This document shows, piece by piece, positions 53,586 to 62,845 of a stretch of 64,000 nt of DNA (position 1 is the stretch's first letter; every line of letters begins with the position of its first letter). Position numbers and translations under genes: made by a program. Origin of the DNA: Bifidobacterium sp. ESL0800. Lineage in GTDB: Bacteria; Actinomycetota; Actinomycetes; Actinomycetales; Bifidobacteriaceae. Under the pieces are notes generated by a model. It saw nothing but the letters and a program-made list of their open reading frames with translations. It did not search any database and was not told the DNA's origin. Location: the NCBI RefSeq assembly GCF_029395355.1, contig NZ_CP113913.1, forward strand, positions 1,984,001-2,048,000. Reading direction: 5' to 3'.

Positions 53586-55136
53586 TCAGTCGCAACGGGC
53601 GCTGAGCGCCTCCCACGGTTCGAGAATCGTCGGTTCGGCGGCAGTGGCCTTGAGCGTTTTCTCGTCCAGGAACTCCTTGCGGATGATGACCTCGGTGACG
53701 AACTGGTCGAACCATTCGCCGTCGGCCACATAGTAGCCGTCATCGCCGTTGTCTTTGCCCCAGCTGTTCTCGATCTTCCAGCGATCGGGCTGTCCGTCTT
53801 TATCGAGATTGACACCGGTGATGGTCATAGCGTGGTTGCTCGGGTAATCGCCGTATTCAAGGCCGTGCGCCTTGTCGATGCTGAAATCCATTCCGAACAG
53901 CTCGTCGACCCGTACCGCGTCTTTGCTGAAATAGCCGCTGTCGCGCAGACTGTATTGCATGCAATCGCAAGCGAACCAGATCGGGTGCCCTGCCTTCACC
54001 TGGTCGACGGCCGCCTTGCGCAGCACGTCGATGGGAACGTTGATGAAGTCGAGATTGCCGGTTTCGGCAACGTTGGTGGAGTACTTGAGCTGGAAATGCG
54101 TGTAGTACGGTCGGCTCGGCATCGGGTTGTTGCATACCGTCACGAAATCGTCCACGTCAACCGGGACGTACTTGCGGTAGAACTGCAAGGGCGTGATGCC
54201 GATTTCCACGATCTGCTTGCGTTCGTCGATGCCGGATTCGCCCTGGGCGCTCTTGGTTTTGGCGTCGGCTGTAGCTGTAGCTGCGGATGTACCGCCATCC
54301 ACTTTGGCCACCTTGGTGTTTGTGTCGTCGGCCTTCTTCTTGCCGCTGTCCGAATCCTTATCGTCGTCGCCGTCCTTGACGCGCGCTCGCCAATCGAACG
54401 TGGCAGGCGGCTCGCCCAAGGCGATGGCGCAGATGCGGTAGATGTCCTCCATGTATTTCTTCTTGAACGCACGCAGCTCGTCGGTGCCGGCACCCTGCTC
54501 GTGATGCTCGCGCAGCGCGATGGCGAACTGGCGCAGCTTGGTGGTCAGATACTGCGTGAACGCGTCGGAATTCTTGGAATTCGCGGATTCCGGGTAGGCG
54601 GATTTCGGCACCAGCCCGTACTTGTCGACCAGATTGACGAACATCTGCCACCAGCCGCCGTCGTCGGCCGGATAGCTGTTGATCGCCTCGAAAGTACGGC
54701 TGTCGGTCGGCTCGTCGAGTGTGGCCAGCACGTTTTCCAGATAGGTGTTCGACTTCTCGAACTTGTCCCAGAAGAACAGATAGGTCTCAGAGAACTCGAA
54801 GTTCTCAAGCTTGAAGCGGTGCATCAGCTCGTAGCGCAGGGTGTTGAGCGCGGCGAACATCCAGCAGCGTCCGCTTTGGCGCTGGTTGGTGATGGTGCCC
54901 TGCTTCAGCTCGATCGAGAAATCGTGCGCAAGCTCGCGGGTGCCGGCGTAGCTGGTCGCGGCCCTGAGCACGCCGTTGCTGACCGCGGCGTTCGCGGCGA
55001 CGTGGTTGGCGCGGGCTGCGGGTTGCGTATTGTACGCTTCGTGGTATTGGCGCACGTCGTCGACGCTCATCGCCACCTGTGCGGTGGAAGTGCCGGGTTC
55101 TGCCGCTTCATCGTCTGTGGTCTGGTTCTCGCTCAT
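53586..55136 (-). CDS. pepC: Aminopeptidase C (papain-like C1B peptidase)
   Basis: 516 aa cytoplasmic cysteine aminopeptidase of the bleomycin-hydrolase family. ATG at 55136 follows GGAGGCAAG. The catalytic triad is visible: Cys91 in QRQSGRCWMFAALN, His435 in YPSNHAMTITG and Asn457 in WKIENSWG. Residues about 255-310 are an Asp/Lys then Ala/Thr-rich insertion (DDDKDSDSGKKKADD...), which explains the extra length over the usual 440-450 aa. Single gene. Confidence 0.95.
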   Translation of the reverse strand: MSENQTTDDEAAEPGTSTAQVAMSVDDVRQYHEAYNTQPAARANHVAANAAVSNGVLRAATSYAGTRELAHDFSIELKQGTITNQRQSGRCWMFAALNTLRYELMHRFKLENFEFSETYLFFWDKFEKSNTYLENVLATLDEPTDSRTFEAINSYPADDGGWWQMFVNLVDKYGLVPKSAYPESANSKNSDAFTQYLTTKLRQFAIALREHHEQGAGTDELRAFKKKYMEDIYRICAIALGEPPATFDWRARVKDGDDDKDSDSGKKKADDTNTKVAKVDGGTSAATATADAKTKSAQGESGIDERKQIVEIGITPLQFYRKYVPVDVDDFVTVCNNPMPSRPYYTHFQLKYSTNVAETGNLDFINVPIDVLRKAAVDQVKAGHPIWFACDCMQYSLRDSGYFSKDAVRVDELFGMDFSIDKAHGLEYGDYPSNHAMTITGVNLDKDGQPDRWKIENSWGKDNGDDGYYVADGEWFDQFVTEVIIRKEFLDEKTLKATAAEPTILEPWEALSARCD

Positions 55137-55395
55137 CTTGCCTCCATTGCTATATGCTCATATCTTATCGTGGGACTTGTCTTCTGCGGGCTTGCGGTTC
55201 ATGGGGTCGGCCGGGTGTCCGGGCTGGGGCGGATTGCGGCATCGTCGTGTTGCGGTGTTGCTGTATTGGGTCACAAGGTTGTGCGTCGCCGTGTTGTGCG
55301 TTGCGCCCAGCGGCAAGCGAGCGTCCGGTGCTTCGGATACTTCGCGCTCTTGCCTTAGACTGGATGCGGATGTATCTAACCAAGGAAGGTCTTTT

Positions 55396-56334
55396 ATGAA
55401 ATATAGCGAATTAGGCACGTCGGGCGTAAAAGCTTCGCGCGTGGCTCTCGGAGCGATGCGTATTCGCAGCAAAAGCAGGGACGAGGCTCAGGAAATCGTG
55501 CGTACCGCGCTGGACGGCGGCATCAATTTCTTCGATACCGCGGATTGCTATGGCGATGGCGCCAGCAGCAGGGAGCTCGGTCAGGCGCTGCAGGATGTGA
55601 AGGCCGACCGCAGCAAGATCTATGTGCAGACCAAATTCGGCATTCACAGGGAACACGACCACGATGGCAGCAACCGTTATGATTTCACCAAGGATTATCT
55701 GGTCGGCGAACTCGACAAGGAACTGACGAACCTGCAAACCGATTATGTCGATTTCGTGCTGCTGCACCGCCCTGATCAGCTGATGGAGCTTGAAGAGGTC
55801 GCCGAGGCGTTCAACGAGCTGCAGAGCAGCGGCAAGGTCCGCCATTTCGGCGTCAGCAATTTCAGCCCGATGCAGGTCGAGCTGCTGCAGAGCGGTCTCG
55901 ACCAGAAGCTCGAGGTCAACCAGCTGCAGTTCGGGCTCGGGCACACCGGCATGGTGCGCCAGGAGATGCACGTCAACATGACCGATGCGCCGAGCGTCGA
56001 CCACGACGGCGGGCTCATCAGCTACTCGCGTCTGCGCCACATGACGATCCAGGCGTGGAGCCCCTTCCAGTTCGGCTTCTTCGAGGGCGTGTTCATCGAC
56101 AACCCGAAGTTCCCCGAGCTCAACGAGACCATGCAGCGCGTGGCCGATGCGCACGGCGTCACCAAGAACGCGATCGCCGTGGCGTGGATCCTGCGCCATC
56201 CCGCGCACATGCAGGTGTTGCTCGGCTCGATGACGCCGAGCCGTCTGCGCGAGATGATGGCCGGAACCGACGTCGAGCTGAGTGCTCAGGAGTGGTACGA
56301 CCTCTACTTCGCCGCCGGCAACGATCTGCCGTAA
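55396..56334 (+). CDS. Aldo/keto reductase
   Basis: 312 aa NAD(P)H-dependent carbonyl reductase, TIM barrel. ATG at 55396 follows AAGGAAGG; the frame continues upstream but without a better start. The tetrad is Asp47, Tyr52 (FFDTADCYGDG), Lys80 (VQTKFG) and His124 (FVLLHRPDQ). SNFSPMQVELL and the C-terminal VLLGSMTPSRL cofactor segment are conserved. It is most like the YdhF group of AKRs. Substrate unknown. Confidence 0.92.
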   Translation: MKYSELGTSGVKASRVALGAMRIRSKSRDEAQEIVRTALDGGINFFDTADCYGDGASSRELGQALQDVKADRSKIYVQTKFGIHREHDHDGSNRYDFTKDYLVGELDKELTNLQTDYVDFVLLHRPDQLMELEEVAEAFNELQSSGKVRHFGVSNFSPMQVELLQSGLDQKLEVNQLQFGLGHTGMVRQEMHVNMTDAPSVDHDGGLISYSRLRHMTIQAWSPFQFGFFEGVFIDNPKFPELNETMQRVADAHGVTKNAIAVAWILRHPAHMQVLLGSMTPSRLREMMAGTDVELSAQEWYDLYFAAGNDLP

Positions 56335-56354
56335 ATCGCTGATTCAACATATTC

Positions 56355-56411
56355 ATGCGGGTAAACTGCATCTGGTTTCGGCTCAGGTGCAGTTTACCCG
56401 CATTTTGTATC
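56355..56411 (+). terminator. Terminator of the aldo/keto reductase
   Basis: ATGCGGGTAAACTGCA (56355-56370) is the exact reverse complement of 56388-56403, a 16-bp stem followed by TTTTGTAT. Confidence 0.85.
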
Positions 56412-56463
56412 TATGCGCGTCGAGGATGCTGGTAGACGGACTTTGTCTCGCTGCTAGGTGCAG

Positions 56464-56573
56464 TTTCCCAGCACGAGTTTCCCAGCACGAGTGAGTGTGA
56501 ATAAGGGATTCTGTTATGTTGCTGCTGGTAAACGGCATTGGGCGATTGGTTATATGCAGGTTTCCAGCAGCAA
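56464..56573. repeat. Short direct repeats and second dyad in the gap after the reductase
   Basis: TTTCCCAGCACGAG is repeated twice in tandem (56464-56491). TTGCTGCTGGTAAAC (56519-56533) mirrors GTTTCCAGCAGCAA (56560-56573), a 14-bp stem with one bulge. The GGTAAAC element is also in the terminator stem at 56360. No gene lies in this 338-bp gap. Confidence 0.65.
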
Positions 56574-56672
56574 AGGACTTATGCGGATTCGTAAGCTCGA
56601 ACGATATGATTCTGCGGTGACTGGCCTGGGTGCTTTCAGGTTGCTGTAATCCGGCGTTGCTAGGGTAGGGGC

Positions 56673-56939
56673 GTGCACTACTTCACCCCGAAACGTTGCG
56701 CCAGCTCGCGCAAGATCATCTACCACGACAAGGCCCAAGCCGAGCGCGCCGCCCGGCAGGCCTTCATCGAGCGCGATGCCGAGCTGTGGGTGTACCGGTG
56801 CGAATATTGCGGTGGCTGGCATCTGACCCACCACGATCCGAAAGAGGAACAGTTCCTGCGCGGTATCAGCGCACAGGCCGCCGCGCGACGTGCGAAGCCT
56901 CATTCGCGCAAGCGCGGGTTCAAGCCGCGGCGGCGTTAA
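56673..56939 (+). CDS. Small basic protein with a CxxC motif
   Basis: 88 aa from GTG at 56673 with GGTAGGGG upstream. It starts HYFTPKRCASSRKIIYHDKAQAE and holds YRCEYCGGWHLTHH, where one CxxC plus His residues could bind zinc. The C-terminus is Arg/Lys-rich (RKRGFKPRRR), suggesting nucleic-acid contact. Similar short proteins occur in actinobacteria, including phage-related ones, but I cannot name it. Confidence 0.65.
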   Translation: MHYFTPKRCASSRKIIYHDKAQAERAARQAFIERDAELWVYRCEYCGGWHLTHHDPKEEQFLRGISAQAAARRAKPHSRKRGFKPRRR

Positions 56940-57051
56940 TCCGCGATTGCGGACGATGATGTTGGCGAGGCCCACTGTCATCGGGCGATTCGACGTGCTG
57001 GAAGTCGGGAAGGGGATACGTCCACGCGAGGAAGTGGCCTTATATACGCTA

Positions 57052-57091
57052 ATGCCTCCGAGGTGCTGGAATTTCGACGTCTCGGAGGCAT
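57052..57091 (-). terminator. Hairpin downstream of the nitroreductase gene
   Basis: ATGCCTCCGAG (57052-57062) and CTCGGAGGCAT (57081-57091), 11 perfect pairs, 20 bp after the stop on the minus strand; the following sequence is not T-rich. Confidence 0.65.
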
Positions 57092-57111
57092 TCGTCTGGT
57101 GCCGATACGGC

Positions 57112-57909
57112 TCAGCGGTCGAAGCGGAAGTGCTGGTCCTCGGCGACAGGCGTGACCGAGCGGCTGAAGACGCCGCGGTCGACCGAGTTGTTCGCGATTT
57201 GGTCGCTGAAGGCGTCGACGGGGCGTTCGGTGTTGCGCAGATCGTAATACTTATGGACGGTGTTGTCGAAAGCGTCGAGCCCGTGCAGCAATTGCGCGTC
57301 ATCGGCCGGGTAGCGGTCGACGAAGAACTGGTCGTCGCGCTCCATGCGCGGCTTCAGCGCCGGCGACTGGTCGGGCTTGCCGATGGCGAGGCCGAGCACC
57401 GGGTAGGTGAATTCCGGCAGGTGCAGCAGCTCGATGAGCTTGCGCGGATTGTTCAACACGGAACCGAGAATCACACAGCCCAGATCCAGCGAATAGGCGG
57501 CGGTCTCCATGGCGTGCAGCGCAAGAACCGCGTCGTTCTGCGCCTGGGTGAAGCGATAGCTGGAGTTCAGCGTGAATTCGTCGGAGTGGACGTCGACGCC
57601 TTTGCGTGTGGCGATGGCGGCGTTGCGGTGCTCGTCGGCCACGAAAATGTAGAGCAACGGGGCTTCGGCCACGTAGGTCTGGTGGGCGATTTCGGCGATG
57701 GCGCCTTTGACGGCCTGATCCTCAACGCGGATGGCCGACCAATCCTGCAGATACTGGCTTGATGCCGCGTGCTGCGCCACGATTTCCAGCGTCGCAACGG
57801 TTTGCTCGTCGATGGCATCCGACTTGAACTTGCGGATCGAGCGGCGGTTGAGCAACGTCTCGATGGTTTCGTTGGTACGTAGATTATTTAGAGATTCAGT
57901 CATAGTCAT
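57112..57909 (-). CDS. Nitroreductase-family NAD(P)H-dependent FMN oxidoreductase (NfsA-like)
   Basis: 265 aa. Start ATG at 57909 (or 57903; no strong ribosome site). NRRSIRKFKSDAIDEQTV is the N-terminal FMN-binding signature of the family, then AHAASSQYLQDWSAIRVED. The central QAQNDAVLALHAMETAAYSLDLGCVILGSVLN and VLGLAIGKPDQSPALKPRM segments fit NfsA/FRP-type enzymes with a C-terminal extension. It would reduce quinones, nitro compounds or flavin. Confidence 0.9.
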   Translation of the reverse strand: MTMTESLNNLRTNETIETLLNRRSIRKFKSDAIDEQTVATLEIVAQHAASSQYLQDWSAIRVEDQAVKGAIAEIAHQTYVAEAPLLYIFVADEHRNAAIATRKGVDVHSDEFTLNSSYRFTQAQNDAVLALHAMETAAYSLDLGCVILGSVLNNPRKLIELLHLPEFTYPVLGLAIGKPDQSPALKPRMERDDQFFVDRYPADDAQLLHGLDAFDNTVHKYYDLRNTERPVDAFSDQIANNSVDRGVFSRSVTPVAEDQHFRFDR

Positions 57910-57983
57910 ATTCTCGCAGAATCAAGGTGGAATACGCCAGTGATTTTTCGCTCTGAGTAAGACGACAGATGTGATATCGGTAT

Positions 57984-58658
57984 CTATTTTCTACCGCGAC
58001 GGTTCTGGCGACGGGTGACCAGCGCGTTCGAACCGCGCGTGCCGAGCGATGAGATGACGGAACCGAATGCTGCCGAGGCTGCGGCGAAGATGACGCTGGC
58101 GATAAAGCCTTGCTGCTGGGCGTCTTCGGCGGTGCCGCCTGCGCCTGCTGACCGGCGCCTGCGCGTGATTTGGCTGTCCCAAACGGTTTTGAACGCCTTG
58201 CCCGCCAACGCTCCCAGAACGGTGGGCAGGACGATTTTGACGATTTTGTCGCCCAATGTGTCTGGATCTTGCAAACGGTTCTGGCGCATGGTTTCTACTT
58301 TCTGGTCGACGCGGTGAAGGCTTTCGACGATGCGGTCGGCGGATGAAGATGTGGTTGAAGTGAATGAGGATGGAGTTGCCGACGAAGCTGATGACGATTT
58401 TGGAGCTGGAGCTGAAGTCGAGGGGAAAGAGTCTTTGCCACTATGTAATGCACTATTGTCGTCGTCTGTCTGAACCGCAGTTTCGCCTGAGCCGCCGGGT
58501 TCCGCCGAATGGTCTGAAGAACCGGCGCCCGCAGATGCGGAAGGCATGAAGGAATTCCATGCAGGCGATTGGTCCTGCACGGAAGCGGCGGCGAGTTCCT
58601 GACCGGCGGGTTTTCGATCGGCTTCTTTCACCGCGGTTTTGCTGTGACGTGCATGCAT
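57984..58658 (-). CDS. Membrane protein with DUF4235-like C-terminal domain
   Basis: 224 aa. The first 105 residues are Ser/Ala/Thr/Pro/Asp-rich and probably disordered. Then comes a short coiled segment (ADRIVESLHRVDQKVETMRQNR), followed by two hydrophobic helices (DKIVKIVLPTVLGALAGKAF and GFIASVIFAAASAAFGSVIS) with KTVWD between them, and a basic tail (TRRQNRRGRK). The two-helix part resembles DUF4235 of actinobacteria. Function unknown. Confidence 0.65.
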   Translation of the reverse strand: MHARHSKTAVKEADRKPAGQELAAASVQDQSPAWNSFMPSASAGAGSSDHSAEPGGSGETAVQTDDDNSALHSGKDSFPSTSAPAPKSSSASSATPSSFTSTTSSSADRIVESLHRVDQKVETMRQNRLQDPDTLGDKIVKIVLPTVLGALAGKAFKTVWDSQITRRRRSAGAGGTAEDAQQQGFIASVIFAAASAAFGSVISSLGTRGSNALVTRRQNRRGRK

Positions 58659-58768
58659 GATTCCATGATAGACGGCGCACTGTCCTCGGCTGTCTGCGGT
58701 GCCATCAGCAAAATGCCGCTCGCCGCATTTTCCGTGGCGACGTGCCCGGCCCGCGTTAAAGTGGCACT

Positions 58769-59467
58769 ATGAGTGATTATCTTACTTCGGGCGAAGGCGC
58801 TTCGGAACCTGGTTACTTGGTGTTGTTGCGTCACGGTCAGACCGCGTGGAGTGTCAGCGGGCAATATACAGGGCGCACGGACGTGCCGTTGAACGCAGAG
58901 GGGCGGCGGCAGGCGATGGCCGGCGGAAAACGATTGCGTGAGGCGTTTCCGGACGGTTTCGGACGTGGACATATTTTTTCGAGCCCGTTGCATCGCGCCC
59001 GCGAGACCGCGCAATTGGCGGGTTATTCGGATTTCGAGACGCTTGACGATCTCGAAGAGTGGGATTACGGCCCCGCCGAGGGGCGTCGGCGTGAGGAAGT
59101 CAGCTCGGCGATCGGACACGATTGGTGCGTGTGGGACGAGGGGCCTGAGACATTGCCTGCACAATTGCAGGGTGATTGGGTCTGCACGCTGCCTGACGGC
59201 GAGAAGATCGATGTCCACAGCGGAGCCGGCGAGACAGTGGATGAGGGCGCGGCCCGCGCCCGGCGGGTGATTGAACGGGTGACGCCGCTGATCCTTGCCG
59301 GCCACAACGTCCTGCTCGTCGCGCACGCCCATATCCTGCGTATCATCACCACCCAGTGGTTGCGTGTCGACCCGAGCGCTGGCCGACTTCTGCGTTTCGA
59401 CACCGCCCACTACTCGCAGCTCGGCTACTACAAAAACGACCCCGTCATCGTCCGCTGGAACGTGTGA
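58769..59467 (+). CDS. Histidine phosphatase family protein (phosphoglycerate mutase-like)
   Basis: 232 aa. The phosphohistidine motif is LLRHGQTAWS (His22). SSPLHRARETAQL, LEEWDYGPAEG and the second active-site His in VLLVAHAHILRI complete the branch-1 pattern. The acceptor may be a small phosphate ester; it is not a glycolytic mutase by sequence. ATG at 58769. It faces the alpha-glucosidase gene and shares a terminator with it. Confidence 0.9.
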   Translation: MSDYLTSGEGASEPGYLVLLRHGQTAWSVSGQYTGRTDVPLNAEGRRQAMAGGKRLREAFPDGFGRGHIFSSPLHRARETAQLAGYSDFETLDDLEEWDYGPAEGRRREEVSSAIGHDWCVWDEGPETLPAQLQGDWVCTLPDGEKIDVHSGAGETVDEGAARARRVIERVTPLILAGHNVLLVAHAHILRIITTQWLRVDPSAGRLLRFDTAHYSQLGYYKNDPVIVRWNV

Positions 59468-59506
59468 ATCAATGCGGCACTGAGCCAATATGCCTTCAGA
59501 AAACAA

Positions 59507-59545
59507 AAGTGGTTGAACCTTTATGGATTTTGGGTTCAGCCACTT
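59507..59545. terminator. Bidirectional terminator between the phosphatase and alpha-glucosidase genes
   Basis: AGTGGTTGAACC (59508-59519) pairs with GGTTCAGCCACT (59533-59544) with one G-U. On the minus strand the stem is followed by TTTTGTTTTC, on the plus strand by TCTTGTTGG. Confidence 0.85.
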
Positions 59546-59568
59546 CTTGTTGGTGTGATTTGTCGGAT

Positions 59569-61344
59569 CTACTCGTCGAGCAGCAGCCAGGCGCTCGCGT
59601 CCTGCGAGAGCTTGCCGTCGGCGTTGAGCGGTGCCGAGGTCAGCAGGGTCTTGCCGCCGGGCAGCGCAACCGGGGCGGCGCCGAAGTTGGTGACGCTCAC
59701 GAAACGCTGGCCGTCCGCGGTCTTGGCCGGGCGCGTGTAGGCGATGACGTCATGGCCCATGTCCAGCATCTTGATGGAATCGTGGTCGCCGGTGGCGGTG
59801 AGCAGTTGCGCACGCAGCTCCAGAATCTCGCGGTAGAAGCTCAACATACTCTGCGGGTCGGCCGCTTCCTTGTCGGCTGCGAAATCCTTATACCACAACG
59901 GCTGCGGAAGATGCGGCTCAGCGCTCGGACTGCCGTCGGCCTTGGTGGCCGGGGAGAAGCCGAATGAGGCACCTTCGCCGAAAGCCCCGTCCTCGCTCCA
60001 GCTGGCGGATTTCGGCTCGTCGCCGGCAACCCAGGGCAGCGGCACGCGGCAACCGTCGCGGCCCTTGTCGCTGAAGTTGCGCGCGGTGCGGAACGGCGTC
60101 GGGTCCTCCAGGCGGTCCCACGGAATGTTCGGCACCTCGAAGAGGCCGAGTTCCTCGCCCTGGTAGATGTAGACGGATCCGGGCAGGCCGAACTCCATCA
60201 TCGCTGCGGCGCGTGCGCGGCGTGTGCCGAGCTCGCGGTCCTCGATGTAGGTCTTGCCGTCGCGTAGCAGCCAATCGGTGGGGATCTGGTGCTGGCCGTT
60301 GGCTTTGACCTGCGGCAGACCGTAGCGGGAGGCGTTGCGCGGGATGTCGTGGTTGCTCATCACCCATGTCGAGGTGGAGCCGCCGCTCTGTGCCGCGGAT
60401 TCGAGGCCCTCGGTGATGGCGGTGCGCATCTCGTCGACGTCCCAGTTGGCCTTGGCGAACTCGAAGTTGAAGACCTGGCCGAGCTCGTCGGGGGAGGCGT
60501 AGAGATGCTGGTGCTCGGGGACGACCCAGGCCTCGCCGACGGCGAAACGCGGCGGGTTGTACTCGTTGAAGACCTGACGCCACTCCTTGTAGATCTCATG
60601 GACTTCAGGGCGGTCCCACATCGGGTTCTTGCCATCGTGGCTGACGTTGTTTTCCACGCTGTATTCGCGGCCGAGTTCTTCCAGCGATTTGCTGTCGAAG
60701 TCCTTGGCCAGTCCATGGGCCACGTCGATGCGGAACCCGTCGACGCCGTGGTCACTCCAGAAGCGGAAAGTCTCTTTGAATTCCTCGTGGATGTCGGGGT
60801 TCTTCCAGTTGACGTCGGGCTGTTCGGCGGCGAAGATGTGGAAGTACCACTGGCCGTCGTCGACCTGCTTCCAGGCCGGGCCGCCGAAAAGCGACTGCCA
60901 GTCGTTCGGCGGCAGTTCACCGTTCTTGCCGCGTCCTTCACGGAAGATGTAGCGGTCGCGCGCAGCACTGCCGCGTCCGGCCTTGAGCGCTTCTTTAAAG
61001 AACCGATGCTTGTCGGAGGTGTGGTTCGGCACGATGTCGACGATCACCTTGATCCCGGAACCGTGCGCCGTGGTGACCATCTTGTCGAAATCGTCCATCG
61101 TGCCGAGCCGCGGGTCGACGTTTCGGTAGTCGATGACGTCATAGCCGCCGTCGGCGAGCTCGGAAGGATAGAACGGCGAAAGCCAGATCGCGTCCACGCC
61201 CAGCGTCTTCAGATAGTCCATCTTCTCGGTGATGCCGGCGATGTCGCCCAATCCGTCGCCGTTGACGTCCTTGAAGCTGCGTGGATAGACCTGATAGACG
61301 ACGGCCTGCTTCCACCAGTCGTCGCGTGTGTTGTTGGCGGTCAT
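59569..61344 (-). CDS. Alpha-glucosidase / oligo-1,6-glucosidase, GH13
   Basis: 591 aa intracellular retaining glycosidase of the GH13 oligo-1,6-glucosidase/alpha-glucosidase group. ATG at 61344 follows GAAAGGAAA. Conserved regions: VDIVPNHTS, GFRIDVAHGL (nucleophile Asp207), VGEAWV (acid/base Glu271) and MSNHD (Asp333). The Val after the nucleophile in DVAH is typical of enzymes that prefer alpha-1,4 or other non-1,6 bonds. No signal peptide. A LacI-type operator overlaps its promoter, and a lacI-type gene lies upstream on the same strand, so it belongs to an alpha-glucoside regulon. Confidence 0.95.
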   Translation of the reverse strand: MTANNTRDDWWKQAVVYQVYPRSFKDVNGDGLGDIAGITEKMDYLKTLGVDAIWLSPFYPSELADGGYDVIDYRNVDPRLGTMDDFDKMVTTAHGSGIKVIVDIVPNHTSDKHRFFKEALKAGRGSAARDRYIFREGRGKNGELPPNDWQSLFGGPAWKQVDDGQWYFHIFAAEQPDVNWKNPDIHEEFKETFRFWSDHGVDGFRIDVAHGLAKDFDSKSLEELGREYSVENNVSHDGKNPMWDRPEVHEIYKEWRQVFNEYNPPRFAVGEAWVVPEHQHLYASPDELGQVFNFEFAKANWDVDEMRTAITEGLESAAQSGGSTSTWVMSNHDIPRNASRYGLPQVKANGQHQIPTDWLLRDGKTYIEDRELGTRRARAAAMMEFGLPGSVYIYQGEELGLFEVPNIPWDRLEDPTPFRTARNFSDKGRDGCRVPLPWVAGDEPKSASWSEDGAFGEGASFGFSPATKADGSPSAEPHLPQPLWYKDFAADKEAADPQSMLSFYREILELRAQLLTATGDHDSIKMLDMGHDVIAYTRPAKTADGQRFVSVTNFGAAPVALPGGKTLLTSAPLNADGKLSQDASAWLLLDE

Positions 61345-61412
61345 TGGTTTCCTTTCGTTACGGCTGTTGGCAATAGGCGGGTTCTCGCCGTGCCCTTACC
61401 TGGCCTTTATTT

Positions 61413-61426
61413 TGACAACGTTATCA
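61413..61426. promoter_or_regulatory. LacI-family operator at the alpha-glucosidase promoter
   Basis: TGACAACGTTATCA is a near-perfect palindrome around AACGTT, the usual LacI-family operator form. On the minus strand TTGATT lies 16 bp upstream of TGATAA, so the operator would overlap the -10. It is about 70 bp before the start codon. Confidence 0.75.
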
Positions 61427-61551
61427 TATTGATGATTAGTGTAATCAAAAAGCCAAGAGACTAAAATAATTATATCATTGATTACGTTTCCAGTATCTAA
61501 AGTGCATAATTTCGTTTCGATGATTGTGATTGTATCGGAATCTGCATCTCC

Positions 61552-62751
61552 TCACGATTTGCCGCGATATGCTGCGGTGGGCATGTAGGCATAAGAGGAG
61601 GTTTTCGTCATATCGCGTGAAACAGGATGCAACGGCTTGTATTGCATGTCGCGCATTTCGGGTTGTTCCGTTGCTGACGTGTCTGCCGGCGTGGGTGGGG
61701 CCGTGGTGTTCCGCAGCATCAATGGCACTTCGAAAACGACGTACTGATCGTCGCTCTTGTCAGCGGTTCCGTCTTTGCCGATTTCACTGCCGTCTGCTAT
61801 GTCTTCGGTATCGCTGGCCTTGCCGCTCATGGCTTCCAGGGTTTTGCGGGCCGCAACGGCGCCGAGCTTGTAGGGATCCTGATGCATGGTGGTCAGGCCG
61901 ATTTCCCCGGACAGCTCGATGTCGTCGAAACCGATGATCGACAGGTCGCGTGGTACTTCGCGTCCGAATTGCCGCAGCCGGTAAGCAATGGGCAATGCGA
62001 CTTCGTCTTTGATAATACAGACGGCGGTAAGTTGCGGTTTTGCGGTCAAAATGGCGTTGATCGTGTGGTCGGCGAAATGAGCGTCGTCATCAAATAACAA
62101 TTCCTGCGGGCGGATGCCGGGGTGGGTCGCGCACGCTTCGCGAAACCCTTCCAGGCGTGATTCCGCGCTGTAACGGAGCTGACGGTGATTGGTCTGCCCG
62201 ATATACCCGATATCGCGATGGCCAAGTGCGGCCAGATGGTCGACCGCCGTGTGCATGGCGCCTTTGTCGTCGATGCCAACCGTCGCGTCAAAACCGGCGG
62301 AAGACGGCACATTGATGCCTATAACCGGGACGTGCATGCTTTTCAGACGTGTGACTTCCTGCGGGTCGATGTCGAAAGAATCGACGATGACTGCGTCCAC
62401 ATTGCGGCGCACCGGAAGATTCATGAAGAAATCGCGGCGTTCGGTCGTTGTTGTCATCTGGTACACCGAGATGTCATATCCGGCCGGGTGAAGGACCGAA
62501 TCAAGCCCGGAGAAAACGTGTGCGTCGAACCAGGTCGACACCCCGTCGCTGGTGAGCAACGCGACGCGCATAGTCTGTCCGCTTTTGAGGGCCGCCGCAG
62601 AGCGCGAAATATGGAAATCAAGTTTTTCGGCTACTTTGAGGACTTTCTCGCGGGTTTGTGACGAGACCAGATCTGGTTTGGTGAATGTGCGGGAGACTGT
62701 CGAGATTGAAACTCCCGCGGTCTTGGCGACCTGTTTGATGTCTGTTGTCAT
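61552..62751 (-). CDS. LacI-family transcriptional repressor of alpha-glucoside genes
   Basis: 399 aa. The N-terminal helix-turn-helix is TDIKQVAKTAGVSISTVSRTFTKPDLVSSQTREKV with the hinge helix at SRSAAALKSGQT, followed by a periplasmic-binding-like sensor domain (VGIDDKGAMHTAVDHLAALGHRDIGYIG, LSIIGFDDIELS). An acidic insertion (DTEDIADGSEIGKDG) near residue 310 and a Thr/Pro/Ser-rich C-terminal tail make it longer than the usual 330-350 aa. It lies between the alpha-glucosidase gene and a divergent ABC substrate-binding gene, both with operator-like palindromes. Confidence 0.93.
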   Translation of the reverse strand: MTTDIKQVAKTAGVSISTVSRTFTKPDLVSSQTREKVLKVAEKLDFHISRSAAALKSGQTMRVALLTSDGVSTWFDAHVFSGLDSVLHPAGYDISVYQMTTTTERRDFFMNLPVRRNVDAVIVDSFDIDPQEVTRLKSMHVPVIGINVPSSAGFDATVGIDDKGAMHTAVDHLAALGHRDIGYIGQTNHRQLRYSAESRLEGFREACATHPGIRPQELLFDDDAHFADHTINAILTAKPQLTAVCIIKDEVALPIAYRLRQFGREVPRDLSIIGFDDIELSGEIGLTTMHQDPYKLGAVAARKTLEAMSGKASDTEDIADGSEIGKDGTADKSDDQYVVFEVPLMLRNTTAPPTPADTSATEQPEMRDMQYKPLHPVSRDMTKTSSYAYMPTAAYRGKS

Positions 62752-62845
62752 TTCTCGCCTTCGTGAAGAAATTAGAAAGTCCTACCTATTGATAGTACCG
62801 GTAAGTTCAGGATGAATATACTTCCGGAATCGCGGTTTTTTCAAA

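Noticed and set aside
54976..55395. 140-codon N-terminal extension of the aldo/keto reductase
   Set aside because: The family start is at 55396 with a good ribosome site; upstream sequence overlaps pepC on the other strand.
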